From the NCBI GenBank assembly GCA_002480525.1, contig DLCH01000078.1, positions 132,821-196,820 on the forward strand: DNA of 64,000 bases. The letters run 5' to 3'. The DNA comes from Gammaproteobacteria bacterium UBA7803 (GTDB lineage: Bacteria; Pseudomonadota; Gammaproteobacteria; Pseudomonadales; Azotimanducaceae). Each line of letters opens with the position of its first letter. The stretch's first letter is position 1. Under the pieces are notes generated by a model. It had not been told where the DNA came from. It saw nothing but the letters and a program-made list of their open reading frames with translations, and made no database searches. Of the stretch, positions 18,401 to 26,832 are shown piece by piece. Position numbers and translations under genes: made by a program.

Positions 18401-18580
18401 CCGCCCCTGGCGACCGCCATCGCCGGCGGGGTCGGCGGCTCGGCGATCATCGCCCTGGTCACCGTCCCGGCGGTGCACCTGGCGCTGGCCGGGCGCCGGC
18501 AGCACCGCTTGGCGGCCGCGGGCTCGGGATCAGTGGAGGCGCTGGAGCCGCCGGAGCCGGTGCGCCGGGTGGCGCACTAG
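15437..18580 (+). CDS. RND efflux pump permease (AcrB/HAE type)
   Basis: 1047-residue inner-membrane proton-driven transporter of the AcrB/MexB superfamily with the expected twelve helices and two large periplasmic loops. It starts 6 bases after the adaptor gene's stop. The TM4 region reads GLLIDNAIVVVEDYK: only the first of the usual two proton-relay aspartates is kept and the second is Asn, a variant seen in some less-studied clades. The frame is intact, in contrast to its adaptor. No outer-membrane TolC-type gene follows, so the pump would rely on an unlinked channel. Substrate unknown. Confidence 0.93.
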   Translation: MSLFYRNPRVSGLLVLFVLLFGLVALGGLARQEDPTMTERYASVSTFLPGATANRVESLISEPLETGLREIPEIRVMGSKSRAGYSLLDIELYDHVGPGETDTVWSEIRDKLGEIHPNLPPGTSVPLLEKRAPIAATLVVGLSWEQPGEPELTILTRLAKSLEIRLANLPNTRETDVFGEAQEAVLVTVDPYRLSNTGLSAADVAARIAAADTKRAAGRLRHPGADVLVEVDAELDSPERIARIPLKSGRDGAVLRVSDVAEVEKRPQDPPATLAFHGARRTVMVMAKMEPDQQIGAWVDGALATVDAFRDRLPAGVGLDVYYNQNDYTGERMQTLVINLVSALVIVMATLVWFMGVRSALTVGIALPLSGAMVLAAMYVMDIPLHQMSVTGLIISLGLLIDNAIVVVEDYKLSRRRGYDIAPAIDRSVRHLAVPLGASTATTVFAFMTIAMAPGGVGDFTGTIGISVVLAVISSYLLAMSVVPAVAGFAERLWPSAAGADGARWWRHGYSSPTLAGAYRRGLARVLVRPWAALAIGCALPLAGFLLAPTLTQQFFPPVDRNQFQVQISLPAQASIWETRDAVATAERILRAHPDVRDTYWSVGEGAPRTYYNVMTLNDGVASFAGGWVDTTSPEATRAMLPALQRDLSEALPQAQVLTLPFEQGPPFEAPIEIRVVGPELDTLRRISDELRLLLSELDHVTYTRASLSAAEPKLVFTPDENPAAAAGLATGDLTGRLNDALSGARAGTVQEGNTELPVRVRLADARRDEVHELTALPLVGGSGGMVPMEAIGTWQVAPAASGIERYQGSRISSVQAYLEPFVLPAGVMAEFRQRLEAAGLSLPAGYRLDIGGEEEERSESLGGLMRVFVMFAAAMAAVVILSLNSFRHGALIGLVGFLSFGLALFGVRLFGYPLGFQAIIGGLGMVGLAINGAIIVLSALKADPGARAGDPGATVDVVMDATRHIVSTTVTTMGGFVPLIVFGGTFWPPLATAIAGGVGGSAIIALVTVPAVHLALAGRRQHRLAAAGSGSVEALEPPEPVRRVAH

Positions 18581-18597
18581 ACCGGCGGGCTGCGCCC

Positions 18598-19458
18598 TCA
18601 ATCGCCCCGGTAGGCGGGCGATGATGCCTTCATCGCCCGACTCTGCATGCGCAGGCGGGCGACGACGGCCCCCTGCGAGTTCCGGGCGACGGTGTCGTAC
18701 CAGACGTATTCCGTCTGCGGGCTGTGGCCGACGCACACGACCTCGCTGTCGATCAGGTAGCGACGGTCCAGCAGCATCGGCCCGTTCACGAAGCCGATTT
18801 CGATGGCGCCGAACAGCCCGACGGACTCACCGACGAGGGGCCCCAGCGCCTGCATCGGACAGCCCCACAGGTACTCCACGACGGTGCACGGCGCCGCCAC
18901 CACGCCACCCCAGGGGGAGCGCTCCCGGTACCAGGATAGCGGGTCGCTGATCAGCCCCGCGTCGTACCGCTGAAATTGGCGCTCCGGCGTCGCCACGACG
19001 TCGTAGCTGCCGAGCGACATGCCGGGTTTCAGCCTGTTCAGGATGCGCAGCTCCGAGGGATCGCAGGGGCGCAGATCCAGCGTGGCGAGAGCGGAAGCGC
19101 CGTGATCGTCGAGCGCCGCCGTCCCGCGGCAGACCTCCAGCCCGTCCTCCCGCCGCATCCACACCTCTATCTGCCGCATGCCCGGCACAGGCCGATTGGC
19201 GTAGGCTCGCACGCGCTCCAGGTCGACCGTGGCATTGCGGAACCGCAGCGACAGGTTGCCACGCTCGAACCACTCCGGGCCGAATGCCTCGACCAGCACC
19301 GGCGGGAACTGGTTCATGTGCACGTCGCCGGCCACCGTGCCGCCCCGGAAGCCCAGTTCGGCGGCCGTCGCGTCGTCGTGGATGCTGCCGGCGCCCGCGT
19401 CTGCGGACCAGTTGCGGGCTGCGATCATTGGCCCTTCGATGACGTTCGTCCGATTCAT
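18598..19458 (-). CDS. MaoC/hotdog-like protein
   Basis: 286-residue protein that looks like a hotdog-fold (MaoC or thioesterase-like) enzyme. The N-terminal part holds FRGGTVAGDVHMNQFPP followed by a long hydrophobic helix, the usual hotdog arrangement, and a second half of similar length. No catalytic motif is clear enough to choose hydratase or thioesterase. Its ATG overlaps the stop of the acyl-CoA dehydrogenase by 4 bases, which argues that the two act in one beta-oxidation-like pathway. Confidence 0.7.
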   Translation of the reverse strand: MNRTNVIEGPMIAARNWSADAGAGSIHDDATAAELGFRGGTVAGDVHMNQFPPVLVEAFGPEWFERGNLSLRFRNATVDLERVRAYANRPVPGMRQIEVWMRREDGLEVCRGTAALDDHGASALATLDLRPCDPSELRILNRLKPGMSLGSYDVVATPERQFQRYDAGLISDPLSWYRERSPWGGVVAAPCTVVEYLWGCPMQALGPLVGESVGLFGAIEIGFVNGPMLLDRRYLIDSEVVCVGHSPQTEYVWYDTVARNSQGAVVARLRMQSRAMKASSPAYRGD

Positions 19459-20684
19459 GGCTGCTCCCTGGAAGAACCCTGAACGGCAGGCGGATTCGGG
19501 AGGCCCAGCACCCGCTTGGCGATGATGTTGAGCTGAATCTCGTTGGACCCGCCGGCGATGGAGATCGCTCTGGCTTCGAGCCACAGTCTCGTCATGCGCT
19601 GTTCCTCTTCGTCGAATGGCTCGCCTTCCCAGCCGAGCCCGCGCAGGCCACGGATCGCCAGTTGGAGATCGAGCTGGTCCTGAACGTAGTTGGCCTCCAC
19701 GTACTTGAAGATCGAGGTCGCGGCGCCCGGGGTATCGGCTTCGGCTTCCTCCACGGCGCGCCGTTGCGTGAGCAGCAACGCCTCCCGCTGCATCTGGTTG
19801 TCGACGATGCGACGGCGCACCGCAGGGGCCGGCCGGCCGCCGGCGTATCTTCGTGCCAGTTCTCCGAGCGGTTGGGCGGGCTGGATACGCTCCATCGGTC
19901 CCGCGGTGTCGCCGCTCGCCAGCGCCGCGAGTCCGGAGCGCTCGTGCTGCAGCAGGCGCTTGCCGATGGCCCAACCCTCGTTGAGGCGGCCGACCAGGTT
20001 CTCCCGGGGTACCCGGACGTTGTCCAGAAAGGTCTGGCAGAACGGGCTCGCGCCGTTGATCAGCCGGATGGGCCGCGTGCTGACGCCGTCGCTGTCCATG
20101 GACAGCAGCAGGAAACTGATGCCCTGATGCTTGGGTGCCTGACGATCGGTGCGCACGAGGCAGAACATCCAGTCCGACCGATCGGCGCTCGATGTCCAGA
20201 TCTTCGACCCGCTGACGAGAAAGTGGTCACCCATGTCGTCTGCCCGGGTGCCGAGGGACGCGAGATCCGAGCCGGCACCCGGCTCGCTGTAGCCCTGACA
20301 CCAGGAGACCTCACCCCGGGCGATGGCCGGCAGGTGGCGTGACTTCTGCGCCTCGTCACCGTACTCGAGCAGGGTCGGACCGATCATGCTGATGCCCATG
20401 CCCACCAGCGGCGGACGGGCGCCGATCCGCTGCAGCTCCTCCAGCAGAACCATGTACTCCGCCTTGCCGAGACCGGCGCCACCGTACGCTTCCGGCCAGG
20501 TCGGTGCCGTCCAGCCGCGAGCCGCCATGCGCTCGAGCCAGAGGTAGGCCTCGGGGTTGGAGCTGCGGCGTCTGCTGCCGCCGTTGATCTCCTCGCCGGG
20601 CACCATCCGGGTCCGCATCGATGGCGGACAGTTGTCGGCCAGCCACGACCGGGTCTGCTGGCGGAACACGGCGAGATCGCTCAT
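19455..20684 (-). CDS. Acyl-CoA dehydrogenase
   Basis: 409-residue FAD acyl-CoA dehydrogenase with WPEAYGGAGLG, the SEPGAGSDLA loop, SGSKIWTSSA and the C-terminal IAGGSNEIQ with IIAKRVLGLP. As in the 5.9 kb homologue, the canonical YEGT glutamate is replaced by IAGGS, suggesting a bulky or branched substrate class. It is translationally coupled to a hotdog-like protein downstream. Substrate not deducible. Confidence 0.92.
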   Translation of the reverse strand: MSDLAVFRQQTRSWLADNCPPSMRTRMVPGEEINGGSRRRSSNPEAYLWLERMAARGWTAPTWPEAYGGAGLGKAEYMVLLEELQRIGARPPLVGMGISMIGPTLLEYGDEAQKSRHLPAIARGEVSWCQGYSEPGAGSDLASLGTRADDMGDHFLVSGSKIWTSSADRSDWMFCLVRTDRQAPKHQGISFLLLSMDSDGVSTRPIRLINGASPFCQTFLDNVRVPRENLVGRLNEGWAIGKRLLQHERSGLAALASGDTAGPMERIQPAQPLGELARRYAGGRPAPAVRRRIVDNQMQREALLLTQRRAVEEAEADTPGAATSIFKYVEANYVQDQLDLQLAIRGLRGLGWEGEPFDEEEQRMTRLWLEARAISIAGGSNEIQLNIIAKRVLGLPNPPAVQGSSREQP

Positions 20685-20826
20685 AGGTTCTCCATCGAGG
20701 TTCCGGCGGTGCGGCAGTACACTGGATCCGTCGCCGGTGCGGCTCGGCCCCGTGTCGTAGTCTACACGTCACGGTTCGTCCGGTTCGGAGCCCGCATGGG
20801 CTCACTCGCGGAGTCGGCGTCCGGCA

Positions 20827-20857
20827 TTGCGACGCTCCCCGCCCGCGCCGCTATACT
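20827..20857 (+). promoter_or_regulatory. Candidate sigma-70 promoter for the TauE-type permease
   Basis: TTGCGA at 20827-20832 and TATACT at 20852-20857 with a 19-base spacer, ending about 25 bases before the permease ATG. The -10 matches consensus at five of six positions. The spacer is slightly long. It lies in the 198-base divergent gap with the leftward acyl-CoA dehydrogenase. Confidence 0.4.
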
Positions 20858-20882
20858 TCGCGCGCCCGGCTCCAACCTGTCG

Positions 20883-21653
20883 ATGAGTACCACCGAACCC
20901 ACCACCCTGCTGCTGTTTCTCGCCGCCACGCTGATCGGCAGCTACGTGCAGTCGGTGGCCGGGTTCGCCATGGGCATGATCATCATCGCGGTGACCGTCG
21001 GCGGCGGCCTGCTGCCGGTGCCCGTGATCACCGCCGTGGTCAGCCTGCTGTCGCTGGTCAACATCGTGCTGGCCCTGCGCGGCCACGGTCACCACCTGCA
21101 GCGCCGGCTGTTCCGCTGGATGGCGGCCGGCATGCTGCCCGCCATCGTCGCCGGCGTGTGGCTGCTCGAGCACCTCGATGCCCGGGCGCAGTGGGTGCTG
21201 GAGCTGCTGCTCGGCGTGTTCATCGTCGCCGGCAGCCTGTCGATGATGGTCCGGCCCCATCCGCGGCCGACCCTGTCGCCGAGCTGGGCCTGTTTCGCCG
21301 CCGGCTTTTCCGGCGGGCTGCTCGGCGGCATGTTCTCGGCGTCGGGGCCGGTGATGGGCTGGTTCAACTACCGTCAGCCGCTGACGGTGGCGGAGATCCG
21401 CACCACGCTGCTCGCGAGCTTCGCGCTCACCACCACGTTCCGCACCGTCGTCGTCGGCGCCGCCGGTGGCCTCACCGTCGAGGTCTGGCTGATGTTCGGG
21501 GTCGGCCTGCCGCTGGTGCTGCTCGGCACCTGGGCAGGGCGGCGTTTTCCGCCGCCGGTGTCCGAGATGACGCTGAAGCGGCTGGCGTTCGCGCTGCTGA
21601 TCCTGATGGGCTGCTGGTCGATCGCCCGGGCCTTGTCCGTCGGCCTCGGCTGA
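20883..21653 (+). CDS. TauE/SafE-family membrane permease
   Basis: 256-residue membrane protein with about eight hydrophobic segments. It has the family's two repeated halves: SVAGFAMGMI near residue 24 and the glycine-rich GFSGGLLGGMFSASGP near residue 140, followed by RTTLLASF. TauE/SafE proteins are proposed exporters or importers of sulfite, sulfoacetate and other organosulfonates or small anions. The start at MSTTEPTT is preferred; an in-frame extension upstream contains the promoter-like sequence. Confidence 0.88.
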   Translation: MSTTEPTTLLLFLAATLIGSYVQSVAGFAMGMIIIAVTVGGGLLPVPVITAVVSLLSLVNIVLALRGHGHHLQRRLFRWMAAGMLPAIVAGVWLLEHLDARAQWVLELLLGVFIVAGSLSMMVRPHPRPTLSPSWACFAAGFSGGLLGGMFSASGPVMGWFNYRQPLTVAEIRTTLLASFALTTTFRTVVVGAAGGLTVEVWLMFGVGLPLVLLGTWAGRRFPPPVSEMTLKRLAFALLILMGCWSIARALSVGLG

Positions 21654-21666
21654 AACCGCGTGCCCG

Positions 21667-22068
21667 TCAGTCCCTCGGCCGATGCTCCGTGCCGATGCCG
21701 GCGGTGACGAACAGCGTCGTGGCTTCACCGTCGACGTCGGCCGTGTGCCAGGTGCCCGGCGGGTTGATGGCGTACTCCCCGGCCTCGAGGACCACGCTGT
21801 CCCGGCGGCCGTCGGCGTGTTCCTGGTGCAGGGTCATGCGTCCCGCGGTGCAGATCACCACCTCGCTGCCGTGGGGGTGCATTTCCCAGCTTTCCCAGGA
21901 CGTCCGGAACGTGAACTGGCTGATCAGCCGGCCCTCCACGCCGTCGTCGGCATGGCGCTCGGTGTAGGCCTGGTACCAGGCCGGGTCGCCGGTGAAGCGC
22001 GGCTCGGTCCCGGCGCTGGCGCCGAGACCGAGGTGCACCGGATGCTGCTCGATCGCGTGTTTGCCCAT
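21667..22068 (-). CDS. Cupin-domain protein
   Basis: 133-residue single-domain cupin. Motif 1 includes EMHPHGSEVVICTAG and motif 2 the NPPGTWHTADVDG segment, giving a plausible metal-binding set of histidines and glutamate. It could be a small dioxygenase, isomerase or ligand-binding protein. It lies 35 bases downstream of the FAD oxidoreductase and appears to be the last gene of the TetR-headed leftward operon. It converges with the TauE-type gene. Confidence 0.85.
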   Translation of the reverse strand: MGKHAIEQHPVHLGLGASAGTEPRFTGDPAWYQAYTERHADDGVEGRLISQFTFRTSWESWEMHPHGSEVVICTAGRMTLHQEHADGRRDSVVLEAGEYAINPPGTWHTADVDGEATTLFVTAGIGTEHRPRD

Positions 22069-22103
22069 GGCGGCCTCTCCCGTGGGTGAAGCCGCGCCCG
22101 GTG

Positions 22104-23600
22104 TCAGGCGGCGTCGGCGGAGCGCTGGTTGACCAGCTCGAGCATCTCGCTGCGGCTCGGGCCCCGCACGATGCGCGCCTTGGCGTTGCGGGCGCGGCCG
22201 CGCAGCATGTAGGCGAAGATGATCCAGCGGGTCTTGCGGTCCTCGAGGAACGCGCCCGGCTTCTCCAGCAGGTTCATCGTCCGCGACATGCCGCGCAGGA
22301 CGTGGAGATTGTAGCGGGCTGCGGCGGCCAGCGCGTCGCCGAACGCCAGCCCGAAGCGCTTCTTGAACGTATCCGGTTTTTCCAGCAGCTCGCCGGCGGC
22401 GGCCGCTTTGGCCCGGCGGATGCCGTTCTTGTCCTCGGTGCGGCTGGTCTCGAAGATCGGCCGCAGCTCGTCCCGGGTCCGGCGGTCGAAGGCCAGGGCG
22501 CGGGCCACCGGGTCGGCGTCGCCGGCCAGCACCTCGGCCAGCATGTGGGCGTGCAGGATGCCGGTGCTGCAGCCGCGGCCGTACAGCGGATTGGTGCGCA
22601 GGGCGGCGTCGCCAACGGCGAAGAAGTTGCGCGCCAGGGGCCGGCCGTCCTGCACGAAGTACCGCCACACGGCGCGGATGTCGCCGATGCCGAAGGGTTC
22701 GGTGGTCGCCTCGGCGGCGTCCTCGCGCACCCAGGGCTCGAGGCCCGGGATGCTGCGGCACACGGCGTCGAAGGTGGCGCCGTCGGTGATCGCCTGGCGC
22801 AGCTCGTGCTCGTCGTTGTGCACGCACACGATCAGCGCGAAGTTGCCGTTGTCGCCGGGAAACACGCCGAACTTGATGTAGCCCAGATCGCCGGCGGCCC
22901 GGTCCTTGCCGGTGCGCGGCGGTTCCTCGACCCCGGGCTTCAGCTTGTAGTGGCGGGTGTAGTAGACGATCTCGGCGTCGTCGTTCTCCTCCTCCACGGT
23001 CTCGCCGAGCTCGGCCAGCCAGCGCGGGAACTTCGTGGTCCGGCCGCTGGCGTCGACGATCACGTCGGCGAGGATCTCCGGCCCGTGCTCGTCGACGCAG
23101 TCGCGGCGCAGCTTCACGCCTTTCACCACCAGGCCCTGGTCGTCACGCTCGGTCACCAGGCCGTCGATGGTCACGCCGTTTCTGATCGTGATGTTGTTGA
23201 GCCGGCCGACGTAGCGGCGCAGCACGGTCTCGATGGTGGCGCGCCGGCACAGCAGCACCCACAGCTTGTCGTCGCCGGGGGCCGGCCGGTACTTGTCCGT
23301 CAGCTCCGGGGACAGCATCTCCTGGAAGTCCAGCCGCCGGGCGCCGGCGGCGTAGAACTCCTCCAGCAGGTCCGGGTAGTTGTCCTGCAGCAGGTTGCAC
23401 ATCAGGCCGAGGAAGGCGTGGGGGTGGCGGAACTGGGAGGCGCCCCGGCGCGGCCACTCGAAGAACGCCTTGTCGGCGTCGCCCTCGGGGGGCGGGGTGT
23501 CCCGCTCCACCACGGTCACGTCGAATCCCTTGTGGGCCAGCGCCAGCGCCGAGCACATGCCGGCGATGCCGCTGCCGATCACGAGCACACGTTCCGTCAC
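22104..23600 (-). CDS. FAD-dependent oxidoreductase (halogenase/monooxygenase-like)
   Basis: 498-residue flavoprotein. The N-terminal GSGIAGMCSALALAHKG is the dinucleotide-binding motif, followed by VVERD, a central DASGR and a C-terminal GDAALRTNPLYGRGCS (FAD ribityl-binding GD motif). This set is typical of group A flavin monooxygenases and related geranylgeranyl reductase or halogenase-like proteins; the tryptophan-halogenase WxWxIP motif is absent. The GTG start overlaps the hydrolase stop by 4 bases (GTGA), and an ATG-initiated alternative would lose the FAD motif. Confidence 0.86.
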   Translation of the reverse strand: MTERVLVIGSGIAGMCSALALAHKGFDVTVVERDTPPPEGDADKAFFEWPRRGASQFRHPHAFLGLMCNLLQDNYPDLLEEFYAAGARRLDFQEMLSPELTDKYRPAPGDDKLWVLLCRRATIETVLRRYVGRLNNITIRNGVTIDGLVTERDDQGLVVKGVKLRRDCVDEHGPEILADVIVDASGRTTKFPRWLAELGETVEEENDDAEIVYYTRHYKLKPGVEEPPRTGKDRAAGDLGYIKFGVFPGDNGNFALIVCVHNDEHELRQAITDGATFDAVCRSIPGLEPWVREDAAEATTEPFGIGDIRAVWRYFVQDGRPLARNFFAVGDAALRTNPLYGRGCSTGILHAHMLAEVLAGDADPVARALAFDRRTRDELRPIFETSRTEDKNGIRRAKAAAAGELLEKPDTFKKRFGLAFGDALAAAARYNLHVLRGMSRTMNLLEKPGAFLEDRKTRWIIFAYMLRGRARNAKARIVRGPSRSEMLELVNQRSADAA

Positions 23601-24556
23601 GATGTCACTCCTTCCAGAAACTCCAGGATCAGCCGGTTCACCTCGTCCGGCGCCTCCTGCTGGGTCCAGTGGCCGATGTCCGGGATGAGGTGATTGATGC
23701 GCAGATCGGTGACCCGTTCGGGCATCTTCTGCAGCGCCTCGGCCGCCATCATGATCACGCCGTCGGCGGCGCCGGCGACGAACATGGCGGGCTGGCCGAT
23801 GCTCTCCGGCGCTCCGGCGGTCAGCTCCCAGGTGAGGTTGTGGTTGCGGTAGTAGTTGAGCGGCCCGCGGAAGCCCGAGCGCTCGAACTCGGCGGTATAG
23901 AAATCGAGATCGGCTTCGGTGAGCCAGCCCGGCAGCACCTCGGGGTCGGGCAGCCCGGACAGCAGGTCGTCGTCCGGGCCTTTCGCCGGCAGGGACGTGA
24001 GGTCGGTTCCGCCCGCGCCCATCACCAGGAACTTCCTGAGCGCCGTGCGGATGTCGCGCTCGAACTCGGCCTCGGCGACGCCGGGCTCCTGGAAATAGAG
24101 CTGGTAGAAGAACTGCCCCTTGAAGATCTCCCGCATCGCGTCCAGCGGCGGCACCGGCGATCTCGGCGTGAACGGCACCGACAGGGCGCCCACGGCGGTG
24201 ACCACGTCCGGATGGTGGAGCGCGCAGGCCCAGGCCGTGGGCGCCCCCCAGTCGTGGCCGATGACGATGGCGTGGTCGTAGCCGAGGGCCGGGATCAGGC
24301 CGATGATGTCGTTGACCACCTCGACCTGGTTGTAGGCGTCGATGGCCTCGGGCCGGTCGCTCGAGCCGTAGCCGCGCATGTCCGGCGCCACCGCCCGGTA
24401 GCCGGCCGCGGCCAGCGGCGCGAACTGGTGCCGCCAGGAGTACCACGACTCCGGAAAGCCGTGCAGCAGCAGCACCAGCGGGCCCTCGCCCTGCTCGGCG
24501 ACGTGCAGCTCGATGCCGTTGGTGGCGACCCGGTGCCGCCGGACGTCGGGCATCAT
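23597..24556 (-). CDS. Alpha/beta hydrolase, epoxide hydrolase-like
   Basis: 319-residue alpha/beta hydrolase. The oxyanion segment is HGFPESWYSWRHQ, followed by DMRGYGSSDRP. The nucleophile elbow GHDWGAP carries Asp, as in epoxide hydrolases and haloalkane dehalogenases. A C-terminal GHWTQQE supplies the catalytic histidine. HGFPE favours epoxide hydrolase over dehalogenase. Its start overlaps the amidohydrolase stop and its stop overlaps the oxidoreductase start, each by 4 bases. Next to an FAD monooxygenase it could open epoxides made by that enzyme; this is inference. Confidence 0.88.
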   Translation of the reverse strand: MMPDVRRHRVATNGIELHVAEQGEGPLVLLLHGFPESWYSWRHQFAPLAAAGYRAVAPDMRGYGSSDRPEAIDAYNQVEVVNDIIGLIPALGYDHAIVIGHDWGAPTAWACALHHPDVVTAVGALSVPFTPRSPVPPLDAMREIFKGQFFYQLYFQEPGVAEAEFERDIRTALRKFLVMGAGGTDLTSLPAKGPDDDLLSGLPDPEVLPGWLTEADLDFYTAEFERSGFRGPLNYYRNHNLTWELTAGAPESIGQPAMFVAGAADGVIMMAAEALQKMPERVTDLRINHLIPDIGHWTQQEAPDEVNRLILEFLEGVTS

Positions 24557-26256
24557 GCCCCGGCCTCTGCGGTTTCGCGGCCGGGCAGAATGGCGCCGCG
24601 GCCCTCGCTGCCGTAGCCGTCCGCCGCGGACCAGGCGACGCTGCCGCCGACCACGACGGTGTCGACGCCGATGGAATCACGCACGTAGCGGCTGCCGTCG
24701 CCGGGCACGTCGGCCACGTAGTACTCGTCGCCCCGGCCGATGGCGTTCTCGTCGAACACGGCGATGTCGGCGACGTAGCCCGGCCGCAGCAGACCGCGCT
24801 CGGGGATGCCCCAGATCGCGGCGGTGTCGCTGGTGACCTTCTTCACCGCGTCCTCGAGGCTCATGGCCCGGCACTCGCGCACGAAGCGGCTGAACAGATA
24901 GCCGGTGTCGCCGTAGGTGGAGAACGACAGGATGTGGGCGCCGCCGTCGCTGGCGCCGATGTGCACCCGGGGATGATTGAGCAGCTCGGCGACGCGCTCG
25001 TCGTCGTTGTGGCCCATGTTGGCGGCCAGGAAGTGGGCGTCGAGCTCCTCCTCGATGGACAGGTCGATCATCGCCTCCGCCGGCGTGGTGCCGCGGATTT
25101 CGGCGATCTCGCCCAGGGTCTTGCCGACCAGGGGCTGGTTGGCACTCGGACCGTCAGGTCCGACGTTGACCTGACGCAGCACCAGGATCGCCCACAGCGG
25201 ATCCATCTGCTTCGCTTCCTCGACCAGCTTGGCGCGCTGCTCGGGGTCCTTGAGCGCGGCCATGATCTCCTCGTGGGTGCCGAAGCGCAGGATGCTGTAC
25301 CAGCCGCGCAGGCGGATGAACAGCAGGCTGGGCACGGCCAGGCTGAAGCTGATGTCGATGGGGCGGGTCTGCACCTGGGGCCAGACCCGGGCGCCCCGGG
25401 CGAACTGCTCGTCGACCCGGGCCATCACCCGCTGCACCGCGTCGACGTTGTCGCCGTTGACGAACAGCGGCGAGAACGTGGTGGGGATGCCGTGGGCCAG
25501 GGACAGCTCGGCGAGCTGGTCGATGCGGGCGATGGTCAGGTCGGGGTCGTAGAACTCGGGCACGATCTGCAGCATGCGGCCGTACTCGCCGAGCACCTCG
25601 GCCAGGGCGTTGACCTCGCGCTGATCCGCGTAGCGGCTCGGCACCGGCTGCAGGGTCTCGTCCATGTCGACGAAGCTGGTGGACAGGCCCAGGGCGCCGG
25701 CGTCGAGGCACTGGCGCAGCAGGTCCTGCATGGCGGCGATCTCGTCGTCGTTGGCGGTGCGCTCGGTGGCCGCCTGGTCCATCACCCACAGGCGCAGCAC
25801 GCTGTGGCCCACCAGCGGGGCGACGTTGATGGCGAGGCCCTTCCTGATGCGCTCGACGTATTCCTCGAAGGTCTCCCAGTTCCACTCCACGCCTTCGCGG
25901 AACGCCTTGTAGGGCATCTCCTCGATCTGGTTGAACATCCCCACCAGGCGCATGCGGTGCTCGGCCTTCAGCGGCGCCAGCGACAGCGAGCAGTTGCCGG
26001 GGACGATGGTGGTGACGCCGTGGGACAGGGCCGGCTTGGCGTAGCCGTCCCACAGGAGCTGGGCGTCGAAGTGGGTGTGGGGGTCGATGAAGCCCGGCGC
26101 GACCACCTTGCCGGCGGCGTCCACGGTCTGCTTCGCCGGCCCGTCGACGTGGCCGATCTTGGCGATGCGGCCGTCGCGCACGGCGACGTCCGCGGTGAAG
26201 GCGGGCAGGCCGGAGCCATCGACCACTTTGCCGCGCTTGATGATCAGGTCGTACAT
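24553..26256 (-). CDS. N-acyl-D-amino-acid deacylase-like amidohydrolase
   Basis: 567-residue amidohydrolase-superfamily enzyme related to D-aminoacylases and dihydroorotase-like enzymes. The metal site FIDPHTHFDAQ lies near residue 65, with later ligand candidates GHSVLR and a catalytic-Asp region GASDGGAH. The C-terminal GLLRPGYVADIAVFD is typical of the family's beta-sandwich. The start MYDLIIKRGK matches relatives. Being in one operon with hydrolase and oxidoreductase genes, it may remove an N-acyl or amide group from a xenobiotic; the substrate is unknown. Confidence 0.88.
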   Translation of the reverse strand: MYDLIIKRGKVVDGSGLPAFTADVAVRDGRIAKIGHVDGPAKQTVDAAGKVVAPGFIDPHTHFDAQLLWDGYAKPALSHGVTTIVPGNCSLSLAPLKAEHRMRLVGMFNQIEEMPYKAFREGVEWNWETFEEYVERIRKGLAINVAPLVGHSVLRLWVMDQAATERTANDDEIAAMQDLLRQCLDAGALGLSTSFVDMDETLQPVPSRYADQREVNALAEVLGEYGRMLQIVPEFYDPDLTIARIDQLAELSLAHGIPTTFSPLFVNGDNVDAVQRVMARVDEQFARGARVWPQVQTRPIDISFSLAVPSLLFIRLRGWYSILRFGTHEEIMAALKDPEQRAKLVEEAKQMDPLWAILVLRQVNVGPDGPSANQPLVGKTLGEIAEIRGTTPAEAMIDLSIEEELDAHFLAANMGHNDDERVAELLNHPRVHIGASDGGAHILSFSTYGDTGYLFSRFVRECRAMSLEDAVKKVTSDTAAIWGIPERGLLRPGYVADIAVFDENAIGRGDEYYVADVPGDGSRYVRDSIGVDTVVVGGSVAWSAADGYGSEGRGAILPGRETAEAGA

Positions 26257-26309
26257 GGGGGTTCTCTCCCTGTCGTGCATCTGTGTTGTCAGGATCAGGA
26301 TCTGTCGCC

Positions 26310-26567
26310 TCAGGAGGGCGGCGCCTCCGGGAGAGGCGCGTATCGGTTCCAGGACACGGCGAGGGCGTGCTGCACCTTCTCCCAGCCGTGTCCGATCAGT
26401 TCCTCTGCGGTGCTGCTGCCGCAGGCTTCGAACAGCGCTGCGGCGCCGGTCTCGTCGAGGGTCACGTCCGACAGGCCGCCGTTGGCGTGACGCAGGGTCA
26501 CCACCATCTCCGCCACCCCGTCATGGGCGGCGGCGACGCGGACGTGACTGATGACGGCGCCGGCCAT
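26310..26567 (-). CDS. Small protein of unknown function in TetR operon
   Basis: 85 residues, no signal peptide or membrane segment, mixed alpha/beta with a C-terminal GWEKVQHAL segment. I do not recognise a family. It starts 4 bases after the stop of the preceding small gene and lies upstream of the amidohydrolase in the same direction, so it is probably an operon member. It could be a small accessory protein of one of the enzymes. Confidence 0.6.
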   Translation of the reverse strand: MAGAVISHVRVAAAHDGVAEMVVTLRHANGGLSDVTLDETGAAALFEACGSSTAEELIGHGWEKVQHALAVSWNRYAPLPEAPPS

Positions 26568-26571
26568 CTGC

Positions 26572-26832
26572 TCAGGACGCCTCTGACGCCTTGGCCGACG
26601 CCAGCGGCGGCTCGACGAAGATGACGTCGCTCGGCAGGATCGGATTGCCCGCGCGGGCGGAGCCTTCCGGCGCGGCCGGACGCATGAAGACGTGCAGGTT
26701 CAGGCTCTGCAGGGTCTTCACGGCGTCCTCGGCGGGCAGGTCGGGGAGTTCGCGGGCGGCGATGGACGCCCAGGTGTCTTCGGCCCGGGGCAGGATGCTG
26801 CGGCGCACCCGCCCGAGAGTGGCGGTGGTCAT
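26572..26832 (-). CDS. Small protein of unknown function coupled to TetR gene
   Basis: 86 residues; ATG overlaps the TetR-family stop by 4 bases (ATGA). The sequence has a basic N-terminus, a central helix, a LPDLPAEDAVKTLQSL segment and a Pro-rich tail. No recognised domain. The spacing argues for a real, cotranslated gene. Nothing indicates a membrane or secreted location. Confidence 0.6.
   Translation of the reverse strand: MTTATLGRVRRSILPRAEDTWASIAARELPDLPAEDAVKTLQSLNLHVFMRPAAPEGSARAGNPILPSDVIFVEPPLASAKASEAS

Noticed and set aside
15437..18580. Heavy-metal type (CusA) identity for the RND permease
   Set aside because: The TM4 motif IDNAIVVVED and the lack of methionine-rich motifs or cus neighbours do not support a copper/silver pump.
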